From the NCBI GenBank assembly GCA_016718405.1, contig JADKDJ010000010.1:119221-183220 (forward strand): DNA of 64,000 nt. The letters are read 5' to 3'. The notes under the pieces were generated by a model, which made no database searches, was not told where the DNA came from, and saw only the letters and a list, made by a program, of their open reading frames with translations. Within the stretch, counting starts at the first letter, position 1; every line of letters begins with the position of its first letter. This DNA comes from Candidatus Rhodoferax odensensis (GTDB lineage: Bacteria > Pseudomonadota > Gammaproteobacteria > Burkholderiales > Burkholderiaceae_C). Made by a program: the position numbers and the translations under genes. This document shows, one piece after another, positions 26,704-34,647 of this stretch.

Positions 26704-26764
26704 CCGACCACCGCGCGGTCTGTGCGGACGCTATCCATTCCCATGACCTTTACCGGAGCACCCT

Positions 26765-26938
26765 GTGGAAAACAAAACCAATGCCAACCAAGCCGAAGAA
26801 AAAGTCCCGGCAATGCAGGCCCTTCTTGAGAACCCGTTCCTTTTGCTGTTTATCGGCGTGGCCGTGCCGACGCTGCTCTACACGGTTTGGGGCATCATGG
26901 AAATCATCGGCATCCCGTTGAGTCCCCTGGCCCGCTAG
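26765..26938 (+). CDS. 57-residue single-helix membrane subunit of the NO reductase-like oxidase
   Basis: Small gene starting at GTG with a GGAG-like site about seven bases upstream. The product has a polar, Asn/Glu-rich N-terminus (MENKTNANQAEEK), one membrane helix (about residues 23-46, NPFLLLFIGVAVPTLLYT...) and a short proline-rich tail (IPLSPLAR). It lies 35 bases before the CuA subunit gene and after an FNR-type box, so it should be the first gene of the operon. Its size and position suit an accessory or assembly subunit of the haem-copper enzyme, like other one-helix oxidase subunits. Not a recognised family. Confidence 0.7.
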   Translation: MENKTNANQAEEKVPAMQALLENPFLLLFIGVAVPTLLYTVWGIMEIIGIPLSPLAR

Positions 26939-26973
26939 TCGGTTCCTCGGTCGAATAAAAGAAAGCAACAACC

Positions 26974-27513
26974 ATGAGCGCTATTCAACCCCCGGCACAG
27001 CGAATCTGGTGGAACCAACCCATTCACAAGGATGAAATCCTGTGGGTGGTGATTGCCTTCACCTGGTGCATGATCATGTTCTTCATGATGCCGTACTGGC
27101 ACATCTACGGTAAGCAAAACCTCTCCAATGAGACCTACAAGGTCAAACCCGAGTGGTTCCAACGCGCCACCGACGAGATGGTGGCCAAGTACACGGTTCG
27201 CAAGGAAACCGCCGAGAACATTCCCGTGGTGGCGCCCCCAGCAGGCTCCGACGTGTACCTGATCGCCCGCCTGTGGTCGTTCTACCCGATTCTGGAGCTC
27301 GAAAAGGGCAAGACCTACCGCCTGAACCTGACCGCAATGGACTATCAGCACGGCTTCTCACTGCAGCCAGAAAACATCAATATCCAGATCGTCCCCGGCT
27401 ACCAGCACGTGGTGAACATCACCCCCACGAAGTCTGGCAAGTTCTCGATCATGTGCAACGAGTACTGCGGCATTGGTCATCACAAGATGATCTCCAATAT
27501 CTACGTGAAATAG
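26974..27513 (+). CDS. norS: CuA-containing subunit II of an sNOR-like NO reductase
   Basis: A 179-residue membrane-anchored cupredoxin. One helix (about residues 20-42) tethers a periplasmic domain that carries the full binuclear CuA set: H126, C161, E163, C165, H169 and M172 in CNEYCGIGHHKM. It would accept electrons from a periplasmic c-type cytochrome or cupredoxin and pass them to subunit I. It is shorter than aa3 oxidase subunit II, having one helix rather than two. Followed 12 bases later by subunit I. The order small subunit - subunit II - subunit I - SCO matches the norSY-senC clusters described in ammonia oxidisers. A true O2 reductase is the alternative. Confidence 0.75.
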   Translation: MSAIQPPAQRIWWNQPIHKDEILWVVIAFTWCMIMFFMMPYWHIYGKQNLSNETYKVKPEWFQRATDEMVAKYTVRKETAENIPVVAPPAGSDVYLIARLWSFYPILELEKGKTYRLNLTAMDYQHGFSLQPENINIQIVPGYQHVVNITPTKSGKFSIMCNEYCGIGHHKMISNIYVK

Positions 27514-27525
27514 GAGTCACAACAA

Positions 27526-29235
27526 ATGACTACAACAAACCCCGAATTCCGCGTCTGCCCGCGCTCCGGCCTGCAGTTTCACAAGTCCGCCGAAAACCTT
27601 ATGAAGATCAACGCAGTGGTCGCCGTCGTGGCGCTACTGGTTGGTGGTCTCGGTGCCATTCTGGTGCTGCTGACGCGTTGGCAAGCGGTCCACATTCTGG
27701 ACGCTTCGAACTTCTACATGGTTTTGACTGCGCATGGCATTGACATGCTGATCTTCTGGATCATCTTCTTCGAGATCGCCGTCCTTTACTTCTGCTCATC
27801 GACGTTGCTTCGATCACGACTGGCCACCCCAAAAATAGGTTGGCTAGCGTTTGCTTTGATGCTGATCGGCGCGGTGATGAACAACGTCTCGGTGTTCAGC
27901 GGCGAGTCCAGCGTGATGATGACCTCCTATGTGCCCATGATGGCCAACCACTGGTTTTACCTTGGCCTGATCCTGTTCGCCGTCGGCGCCCTGATTGGCT
28001 GCTTTATCTTCTTTGGTACCTTGGTGGTAGCGAAGAAAGAGAAGACCTACGAAGGCTCGATTCCACTGGTGGTCTTTGGTGCCATGACGGCCGCCATCAT
28101 TGCCGTGTTCACCATCGCCTCTGGCGCGGTCATCCTGATCCCGACCTGGCTGCTATCGCTGGGCCTTATCAGCCACGTCGATCCCTTGATGTACCGCACC
28201 ATCTGGTGGGCCTTCGGTCACAGCTCGCAGCAGATCAACGTCGCGGCGCACATCTCGATCTGGTATGCCATTGCCGCCATCGTGTTCGGCGCCAAGCCCA
28301 TGAGCGAACGCGTCTCACGCACCGCCTTTTTGTTGTACATCGCTTTCCTGCAATTGGCATCGGCACACCACCTGCTGTCTGACCCCGGTCTGTCTGTCGA
28401 GTGGAAGGTCTTCAACACCAGCTACGCGATGTACCTCGCCGTGTTGGCCTCCATGATCCACGGCTTGACGGTTTCCGGGGCGATCGAGACCGCGCAACGT
28501 GCCAAGGGCTTCAACAAAGGCCTGTTCGAATGGCTGCGCAAGGCGCCTTGGGGTAACCCGGTGTTCTCGGCCATGTTCATCTCGGTGCTCGGCTTTGGTT
28601 TCCTGGGCGGCATCACTGGCGTGATGATGGGTACCGAACAGCTGAACATGTTGATCCACAACACGATCTACGTGCCAGGTCACTTCCACGCCACCGTTGT
28701 GCTGGGAACCACCCTGTCCTTCATGGCCATCACCTACTTCCTGATCCCGACGCTGTTCAACCGGGAAATGATCATGCCGGGGCTGGCCAAGCTGCAACCC
28801 TACCTGTTTGGTGGCGGTATGGCCGTGTTCTGTTTGGCCATGATGGGCGCAGGCACTCTTGGCGTGCCACGTCGTCACTGGGATATCGCCTTCAACGGCG
28901 CCTCCATGCCCTACGAGTTTCCTGGCACGGTGTACCTGATGATCGGCATCATGGGTGTCTCCGGTCTGGTGGCCATCGTGGGCGGCGCCGCCTACATTCT
29001 GATCACGGTCGGCTCCTTGCTGTGGGGCAAGAAGCTCGACGTGGGCAGCTATTCCGCCAACAAGACGGTCTTGAAGATGCCGACTGAAGCGCTCACCGCA
29101 CATGGCGGCCATGGCGGCGGTTCAGGCTTTACAGTGCCTGGCACCTTCGTGCTGGCGTTGATCTTCCTTGCCACGTTTGTGCTGTACTACTTCGTGAACT
29201 GGAAGTACCTCTCCTCGGTGTGGGGTCTAAGCTAA
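27526..29235 (+). CDS. norY: haem-copper oxidase subunit I, sNOR-like NO reductase catalytic subunit
   Basis: Polytopic catalytic subunit, 569 residues. Metal ligands are complete: H70 (helix II, low-spin haem), H232 (helix VI, CuB), H281/H282 (helix VII, CuB), and H386/H388 in VPGHFHAT (helix X, high- and low-spin haem). In A-type O2 reductases the helix VI His starts HPEVY with a cross-linked Tyr four residues on; here it reads HSSQQ, Gln at that place, so the tyrosine needed for O-O cleavage is absent. That favours NO reduction over O2 reduction. C-terminal His/Gly-rich loop (AHGGHGGGSG) precedes the last helix. Ribosome-binding site AGGAG. No norCB or qNOR lies in the window, so this may be the cell's NO reductase. 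Confidence 0.75.
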   Translation: MTTTNPEFRVCPRSGLQFHKSAENLMKINAVVAVVALLVGGLGAILVLLTRWQAVHILDASNFYMVLTAHGIDMLIFWIIFFEIAVLYFCSSTLLRSRLATPKIGWLAFALMLIGAVMNNVSVFSGESSVMMTSYVPMMANHWFYLGLILFAVGALIGCFIFFGTLVVAKKEKTYEGSIPLVVFGAMTAAIIAVFTIASGAVILIPTWLLSLGLISHVDPLMYRTIWWAFGHSSQQINVAAHISIWYAIAAIVFGAKPMSERVSRTAFLLYIAFLQLASAHHLLSDPGLSVEWKVFNTSYAMYLAVLASMIHGLTVSGAIETAQRAKGFNKGLFEWLRKAPWGNPVFSAMFISVLGFGFLGGITGVMMGTEQLNMLIHNTIYVPGHFHATVVLGTTLSFMAITYFLIPTLFNREMIMPGLAKLQPYLFGGGMAVFCLAMMGAGTLGVPRRHWDIAFNGASMPYEFPGTVYLMIGIMGVSGLVAIVGGAAYILITVGSLLWGKKLDVGSYSANKTVLKMPTEALTAHGGHGGGSGFTVPGTFVLALIFLATFVLYYFVNWKYLSSVWGLS

Positions 29236-29265
29236 CTCGACGCACGCGCTAACTCGCGCGCCACC

Positions 29266-29325
29266 GCGGCGGGTGGGTCGGTTCTGAGACAATCTCCGAA
29301 CCGACCCACCCGCCGCTTCTTTTTT
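29266..29325 (+). terminator. strong Rho-independent terminator between norY and senC
   Basis: A perfect 19-base-pair stem (29266-29284 with 29298-29316), its loop holding a further GAGA/TCTC pair, followed by TTCTTTTTT. It ends only about ten bases before the SCO gene ATG. Confidence 0.9.
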
Positions 29326-29334
29326 GAGCTCTCA

Positions 29335-30174
29335 ATGCCCATGCACCCCCTCATGCGATCGCTGTTCCTGTCCCTGGGTCTGTCAGCCTTGCTGCTGGGC
29401 CCGCTGGCGGCACAGACGATGGGGCCAACCGAGGACGACTCGATCGCCGCCGTTCGCGCCAGCCAGGCCGCCATCGGCAGGTCCGTCAGTGATTGGCGTT
29501 TTCTTGACCAGACCGGCAAGGAGATCCGCATGTCAGACTTGCGGGGCAAGCCCTTGGTGGTCAGCTTCATGTACACCGGCTGCTTTCAGGTCTGTCCAAC
29601 AACCACCCAGTTCCTCAAGCGCGCGGTCCAGTCGGCCAAGGACTCGCTGGGGTCAGACAAGTTTCGCGTTGTTTCCATTGGCTTCAATCAACCCTTCGAC
29701 ACACCTGAAGCGTTGACCGACTTCGCCACCAAGCAGGGCATCAATCACGTGAACTGGCAGTTCCTCGCACCCCGCGAGGCTGATGTGAAGGCCTTGCTGG
29801 CTGAGTTCGGCGTGTCGGTCAAAGCTACAAGTGCCGGTTTTGATCACGTCATTCAGGCCAGCGTGGTGGACGCCAACGGCGTCATCTACCGACAGGTTTA
29901 TGGCGACGCCTTTGATCTGCCCATGTTCATCGACCCGATCAAGCAGCTCCTGTCAGGTCAGGCCGAGAAAGCGGTATCGGTGGAGAACATCTGGCTCAAA
30001 GTCAAACTCTACTGCACGGTGTACGACCCGCGCAGTGGCAGGTACAAGTTCAACTACTCGATCTTCGTGGAACTGTTTGCCGGCATCACTTTCCTGGGTG
30101 CCATGATCTGGTACCTGGTGCACGGGCTACGCACGCGCCGGGCCAAACCTGCCCTGCCAAAAGACGCTGCTTGA
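29335..30174 (+). CDS. senC: SCO1/SenC-type copper chaperone with C-terminal membrane helix
   Basis: Thioredoxin-fold copper protein, 279 residues, expected to load CuA of the preceding subunit II. It has a signal/anchor segment (residues 8-27), the copper motif TGCFQVCP (C83, C87) and the distal ligand H171 in GFDHVIQ. A C-terminal extension ends in a second membrane helix (about 245-268) and a basic tail, making it longer than standard SCO proteins (about 200 residues). Separated from norY by a strong terminator. No clear Shine-Dalgarno; ATG 29335 or 29341. Alternative role: thiol redox control. Confidence 0.85.
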   Translation: MPMHPLMRSLFLSLGLSALLLGPLAAQTMGPTEDDSIAAVRASQAAIGRSVSDWRFLDQTGKEIRMSDLRGKPLVVSFMYTGCFQVCPTTTQFLKRAVQSAKDSLGSDKFRVVSIGFNQPFDTPEALTDFATKQGINHVNWQFLAPREADVKALLAEFGVSVKATSAGFDHVIQASVVDANGVIYRQVYGDAFDLPMFIDPIKQLLSGQAEKAVSVENIWLKVKLYCTVYDPRSGRYKFNYSIFVELFAGITFLGAMIWYLVHGLRTRRAKPALPKDAA

Positions 30175-30185
30175 ACTGCAGTGAC

Positions 30186-30227
30186 TTGATCGACATCAAG
30201 CCCCTCAATACGCTTTTCCCATAGCAT
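30186..30227 (+). promoter_or_regulatory. FNR/DNR box (perfect) with -10 element
   Basis: TTGAT-CGAC-ATCAA at 30186-30199 is a perfect match to the FNR/DNR consensus. With its centre at -41.5 the start would be about 30234, and TAGCAT occupies exactly the -12 to -7 positions (30222-30227). It drives the cytochrome b/ferredoxin gene starting at 30264. Confidence 0.8.
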
Positions 30228-30263
30228 GGGGCTCGGGTTTTCCCGATTGCGACTTCACGCCAC

Positions 30264-31811
30264 ATGCCCTCCGTTTCCCAACGCCAGCCACCGGAATCCC
30301 TTGCCGGGCGAGTTGTGCGTGTCGTGGATCAGTTCACGGATCGGGTCTTCGGCGCCGAACACAACCCCTTGCGTCAGCTTGGTGCGCTGGCGATGTGGAT
30401 GTTCTGGGTCGTCCTGGGAAGTGGCGCCTACCTGTACATTGTGTTCGACACTTCTGCTGCCGGTGCCTACTCATCGATCCAGGATCTGGTCATTCACCAG
30501 CGCTGGTGGGGCGGGTTGATCCGCAGCCTGCACCGTTACAGCTCGGATGGCTTCGCATTGCTCACGGCCCTGCACGTGCTGCGCGAGTGGGCCTTGGGCA
30601 AGTACAGCGGCTTTCGCTGGTTCTCCTGGGTCAGCGGAGTGCCCCTGCTGTGGCTGGCGCTGGCCAGCGGTTTGTTCGGCTACTGGTTGGTGGCGGACGC
30701 TCAGGCGCTGTACGTGGCCACCGGCCTGGGCGAGTGGGCGGGCGCCTTGCCGGGCTTTGGCGCGGGCATGATGCGCAACTTCATCACTGCCGAGGCAGTG
30801 TCAGATCGCTTGTTCTCGTTGCTGGTTTTTCTGCATATCGGCACCGCACTTTTCGTCTTGCTGGGGCTGTGGATTCACCTGCAGCGCCTGGTCCGCGCGG
30901 CCACTCAGCCCTCTCGGCAGACCACCTCGTCAGTCGCCGTCACCTTGATCACGCTGTGTCTGCTGGTCCCCGCAATGTCGGACGCGCCGGCCGAGTTCTC
31001 CCGAATCCCTGCATCGGTGCCAATTGACTGGTTTTACGTGGGTGTCTTCCCGCTGATGTACGCCACATCGCCCCTCGCCTTGTGGCTCATTGGCATTGGA
31101 GGGACGCTGCTGCTGCTGGTATTGCCCTGGATCGGGCGCACCGTGCGCCCGGCTCCAGCGGTGGTGGACCTCTCCAACTGCAATGGCTGCGGCCGCTGCT
31201 TCGACGATTGCCCCTACGGCGCGGTGGTGATGGTCCCACGCGCGGATGGTCGGCGCCACTCCGTGCAAGCCGTGGTGCAAAGCGACTTATGCGCGAGTTG
31301 CGGTATTTGTGTCGGCGCCTGTCCGTCGTCCACGCCGTTTCGTTCGGTCCAACAGCTGGTCACGGGAATCGACCTGCCAGAGCTGCCCTTAAGCGGTGTT
31401 CGCGACCATGTGCAAGCCGCTTTGCTGCGCCAGCCCGGTGCCACGGTGTTGTTTGGCTGTGACCATGGCGCAGACATCAGTCAAGTCGAGTCGCCTTCGC
31501 GCATAGGCATCTCTTTGCCGTGCAGTGGCATGTTGCCGCCATCCTTCTCCGAGTTCGCGTTGCGCCACGGCGCCGCGCGCGTCGTCGTGGCAACGTGCGG
31601 CGAACATGCGTGCAGTTTTCGCCTCGGCGGGCAATGGATACACGACAGGTTGCAGGGCCTGCGTGAGCCGGCTTTGCGCGAACGCGAGCGCGGCCCCCAG
31701 GTGCAATTGCTGCACGCGCAAAAGGGGCAAGAAGCCCAATTGCATAATCAACTCATTAACATCGAAACCACCCCGCGCGTCAGCGCCTCATCGGACAGTC
31801 ATCATGTCTAA
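30264..31811 (+). CDS. cytochrome b - 2x[4Fe-4S] ferredoxin - MvhD-like fusion
   Basis: A 515-residue membrane protein with three parts. Residues 1-295 are a cytochrome b N-terminal domain with His pairs H90/H104 and H191/H205, clearly related to the b domain at 24627-26534 (shared SLHRY-S/A-SD and FLHIG segments). Residues 300-360 hold two 4Fe-4S motifs, CNGCGRCFDDCP (C306-C316) and CASCGICVGACP (C343-C353). Residues 390-460 have spaced cysteines (C399, C420, C445, C450) in a pattern like the MvhD/hydrogenase delta subunit, a 2Fe-2S electron-confurcating partner. It lacks the flavin reductase of its paralogue, so it likely takes electrons from a different donor. Its own FNR box precedes it. 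Exact partner unknown. Confidence 0.8.
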   Translation: MPSVSQRQPPESLAGRVVRVVDQFTDRVFGAEHNPLRQLGALAMWMFWVVLGSGAYLYIVFDTSAAGAYSSIQDLVIHQRWWGGLIRSLHRYSSDGFALLTALHVLREWALGKYSGFRWFSWVSGVPLLWLALASGLFGYWLVADAQALYVATGLGEWAGALPGFGAGMMRNFITAEAVSDRLFSLLVFLHIGTALFVLLGLWIHLQRLVRAATQPSRQTTSSVAVTLITLCLLVPAMSDAPAEFSRIPASVPIDWFYVGVFPLMYATSPLALWLIGIGGTLLLLVLPWIGRTVRPAPAVVDLSNCNGCGRCFDDCPYGAVVMVPRADGRRHSVQAVVQSDLCASCGICVGACPSSTPFRSVQQLVTGIDLPELPLSGVRDHVQAALLRQPGATVLFGCDHGADISQVESPSRIGISLPCSGMLPPSFSEFALRHGAARVVVATCGEHACSFRLGGQWIHDRLQGLREPALRERERGPQVQLLHAQKGQEAQLHNQLINIETTPRVSASSDSHHV

Positions 31812-32307
31812 ATTCACTCGTTACACCGTTCAGGCCATTCTGTATGGGCTGTTTGCCCTGGTCGTTGGCTACTTCTCCACATCGCCACACTACCGCCTGC
31901 TCGGCGACAACGAAGGATTGCTGCGCCTGTCGCTGCAGCATCCTGGCAAGCTGCTGGTCGAGTGCCGACAACGCAGCGCCGAGGAGCTTGCCAAGTTGCC
32001 GCCAAACATGCGCACTGCGGCGGACTGCCCACGCGAACGCTCGCCCGTAGCCGTGCGCGTCGAGTTGAACGGAAAGCCCATCATCGACGACTCCTATGCG
32101 CCAGCCGGTCTGTCCAAAGACGGCGCCTCTGCCGCCTATCGCCGCATGGCCATCCCGGCCGGACAGCACCAGCTCCAGGTGCGTATCAATGACGACAAGA
32201 AGATTCAGGGCTACACCCACAATCGGGAGTTCGCACTCAACGTGACGCCGGGTCAGATTGTGTTGATTGACTTCCAGCCAGAACTCGGCGGAATTGTCAT
32301 TCGATGA
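31804..32307 (+). CDS. unknown membrane-anchored periplasmic protein
   Basis: A 167-residue protein with one N-terminal helix (about residues 8-26, VQAILYGLFALVVGYFS) and a periplasmic domain containing two Cys (LLVECRQRS and TAADCPRE, about 20 apart) that could pair. The C-terminal half (PAGQHQLQVRINDD...TPGQIVLIDF) looks like a beta-sandwich. It overlaps the end of the cytochrome b gene by eight bases and overlaps the next gene by four, so it is tightly embedded in the operon. I do not recognise the family; an assembly or accessory role for the neighbouring haem-copper-like protein is inference. Confidence 0.7.
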   Translation: MSKFTRYTVQAILYGLFALVVGYFSTSPHYRLLGDNEGLLRLSLQHPGKLLVECRQRSAEELAKLPPNMRTAADCPRERSPVAVRVELNGKPIIDDSYAPAGLSKDGASAAYRRMAIPAGQHQLQVRINDDKKIQGYTHNREFALNVTPGQIVLIDFQPELGGIVIR

Positions 32308-33718
32308 TGAGTAGCGGATTGGACCGCGGCGCTCCAGAGGTCGGGCAGTTGGGCACCACGCCGGTCGGCTCGCGCTTCGAGCTGCAGGTGGCAACGGGCG
32401 CGCACGGACAGCTCGCCACGGCATGGATGTGGCTGGCAATTGTGGCTCTGCTGCTCAGCGGCGTGTTCTCAATCCTGTTGGTAGCGGCCCGCACGCCCTT
32501 CATCCAGGGCCTGATGCCCGGTGTGGATTTCTTCAGAGTGGCGCTGGTGGTCCACGTGGATATGTCGGTGCTGGTGTGGTTTGCCGCCTTCACCTCCGTC
32601 TTGTGGAGCCTGGCTGGTAGCCTGCGATGGCAAGGCCTGGCTTGGGCGGCGTGGCTGTTGGCGGCATTGGGCACCGCGGGCATGACGGTGGCACCTTTCG
32701 TCAATCCCGGCACGCCGATCATGGCCAACTATGTGCCCGTGATCGACAGTACTGTTTTTCTCTGGGGCTTGGTGGTGTTTGGAGCCGGCTTTGGTCTCAC
32801 GGCGTTGCGGGCACTGGCTGTTCCGCAGCGCGTTGGCGTCAATCTTCCGGCCGATGGCGCGCTTCGATTTGGCCTCAATGCCGCCGCCGTGGCGGCGGCA
32901 ATGGCCTTGCTGGCCCTGGGGTGGTCGTGGCACACCGTGCCCACCACATTGGACACACGAACCTACTATGAGTTGTTGTTCTGGGGTCCAGGCCACGTGA
33001 TTCAATTCTGCTGGAGCCTGATCATGCTGATTGCCTGGTTGTGGCTGGCCAGTCTGTCCGGAGCCCGCGTGCCATTGACGCCGCGTGTCGTGGTCATCTT
33101 GTTCGGCATTGGCCTGGTCACGGTCTTCACCACTGCGCCAATCTACCTGGCGTTTGATGTGACCTCAGTCGAACATCAGAAGCTGTTTACCTGGCAGATG
33201 CGCTTTGGTGGGGCTTGGCCATCGTCCCGGTAGCACTCGCGGTGCTGCTCGGCCTGTTTCGCGCGGACCGGGCGGTTCGCAGCCTGGAACCCTGCCACAC
33301 GGCCTTGCTGTCATCGCTGCTGCTGTTTGGCGCGGGTGGCATCATTGGCTTCATGATCCAAGGCTCAGACGTGCGCGTGCCTGCCCATTACCACGGCTCG
33401 ATCGTTGGCATCACGCTGGCGCTGATGGGTCTGACCTACGCGCTGCTGCCCAGGCTCGGATTTGGTGCGCCGCTGTCGCGCATGGCCGCCTGGCAACCCA
33501 TCGTGTACGGCACGGGCCAACTGATGCACATCACCGGACTGGTCTGGTCCGGCGGCTACGGCGTACAACGCAAGGTGGCCGGCGCCGAGCAAGTGCTGCG
33601 TTCGGGCTCGGAGGTCGCCGGCATGGCCCTGATGGGCGCTGGCGGCCTGGTGGCGGTCATTGGTGGCCTGATCTTCGCGGTCGTGGTGTTGCGTGCGCTG
33701 CGCGCCGGCCAGGCATGA
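32304..33718 (+). CDS. haem-copper-oxidase-like subunit I lacking the helix VII CuB histidines (frameshifted at 33210-33213)
   Basis: About 471 residues once one G is restored in the GGGG run at 33210-33213; the frame then continues with matching helices. Related to NorY: helix II H84, helix VI H231 (WGPGHVIQF), SVEHQKLFTWQM (NorY: SVEWKVFNTSYAM), and helix X H362/H364 (VPAHYHG). Counting 49-50 residues from the helix VI His, where NorY has H281/H282, this protein has the sequence APIYL, so both CuB histidines are missing. Low-spin and high-spin haem ligands appear kept. It is probably not a standard O2 or NO reductase; it could be a haem-only electron carrier or gas sensor. Overlaps neighbours by four bases on each side. 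Confidence 0.7.
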
Positions 33719-34647
33719 TGGCGCGCCCCCTTCGAGCGCTGCTGCTCACCACCCTGCTGCTCGCACTGGTGATTCTGGGCAGCAGTGCAACCTTGCGGCT
33801 ATTCGCCAACGGCATCGGCTGCGACCCTTGGCCGAGTTGCTATGGTCTGGCCGAAACCGCCAACCAGGCGCAAGGCAGCAGCTTGGCCAAAGTGTTGCGA
33901 TTAACCCATCGGACCACGGCCAGCGCGTTTGCCATCCTGGTCATTGCGGCGGTTGCCATCGGCTGGCGAGGCTGGGGCGGGCCAATGCGACTCATCGGTT
34001 TGAGCCTGATCGTGGTGACCGGCGTGTTGGCCGGGGTCGGCCTGTATACGCCTTCTCCGCTGCCCGCAGTGACCATCATCAACGTCTTGGGGGGTCTGGT
34101 GTTGATTGGCCTGAGCGCGGCGTTGTTGTCTCGCTCCACGGCACTCGCCAGCTGCCGGCCTGAGCTGCCCGCTCGGTTCATGCGCCGCGCGGTATGGACC
34201 TTGCTGGCACTTTTGGCGCTGCAGGCCGCAGTGGGCGCGATGATCAGTGTGCGCGTGGCGGGCAACGCTTGCGCCGCAAGTTGCCCGCAACTGACGTGGT
34301 CGCCCGACGCGTTGGCTTTGCTCAACCCCATGCTCAGCGGGCGCTGGAACGCACTTTCGAGCGACCTCACTGCGGGGCAGTCTTTGCATTGGTTACATCG
34401 TATTCTGGGGGCTGCCCTGCTGCTGACCATGGCGAGCATCATTTACGTTCGGCGTGTGGCCGCAGGCTCGCCCTGGTCGTGGCTGTTGCGGGTGACCATC
34501 GCCACATTTGGTCTGGGTGTCGCCAGCGCCATCTGGGATGGTCAGTTGCTGGTCACCGTCACGCACGTCTTGTTAGCCGGTCTGGGCGCCGCTGCGCTGG
34601 GAGTGGTGGGGATCAGCGTCGCACGACCGAGGTCGTCCCCGACATGA
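33715..34647 (+). CDS. haem A synthase homologue (CtaA/Cox15-like)
   Basis: A 310-residue, eight-helix protein made of two four-helix halves. Each half keeps a Cys pair (C36/C42 in GCDPWPSCYG and C186/C190). Of the four family haem histidines, three are seen: H65 (LTHRTT), H228 (HWLHRILG) and H284 (TVTHVLLA). The fourth, in helix 4, appears as Asn (N123 in TIINVLGG) by manual alignment. It is coupled by ATGA overlaps to both the oxidase-like gene before it and the unknown gene after it. It may convert haem O to A for this island's oxidase, or have diverged. The absence of a ctaB gene here is notable. Confidence 0.75.
   Translation: MMARPLRALLLTTLLLALVILGSSATLRLFANGIGCDPWPSCYGLAETANQAQGSSLAKVLRLTHRTTASAFAILVIAAVAIGWRGWGGPMRLIGLSLIVVTGVLAGVGLYTPSPLPAVTIINVLGGLVLIGLSAALLSRSTALASCRPELPARFMRRAVWTLLALLALQAAVGAMISVRVAGNACAASCPQLTWSPDALALLNPMLSGRWNALSSDLTAGQSLHWLHRILGAALLLTMASIIYVRRVAAGSPWSWLLRVTIATFGLGVASAIWDGQLLVTVTHVLLAGLGAAALGVVGISVARPRSSPT

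Noticed and set aside
27526..29235. NorY annotated as an ordinary cytochrome c oxidase subunit I
   Set aside because: Helix VI reads HSSQQ rather than HPEVY, so the cross-linked Tyr of A-type oxidases is missing, and the operon layout fits sNOR.
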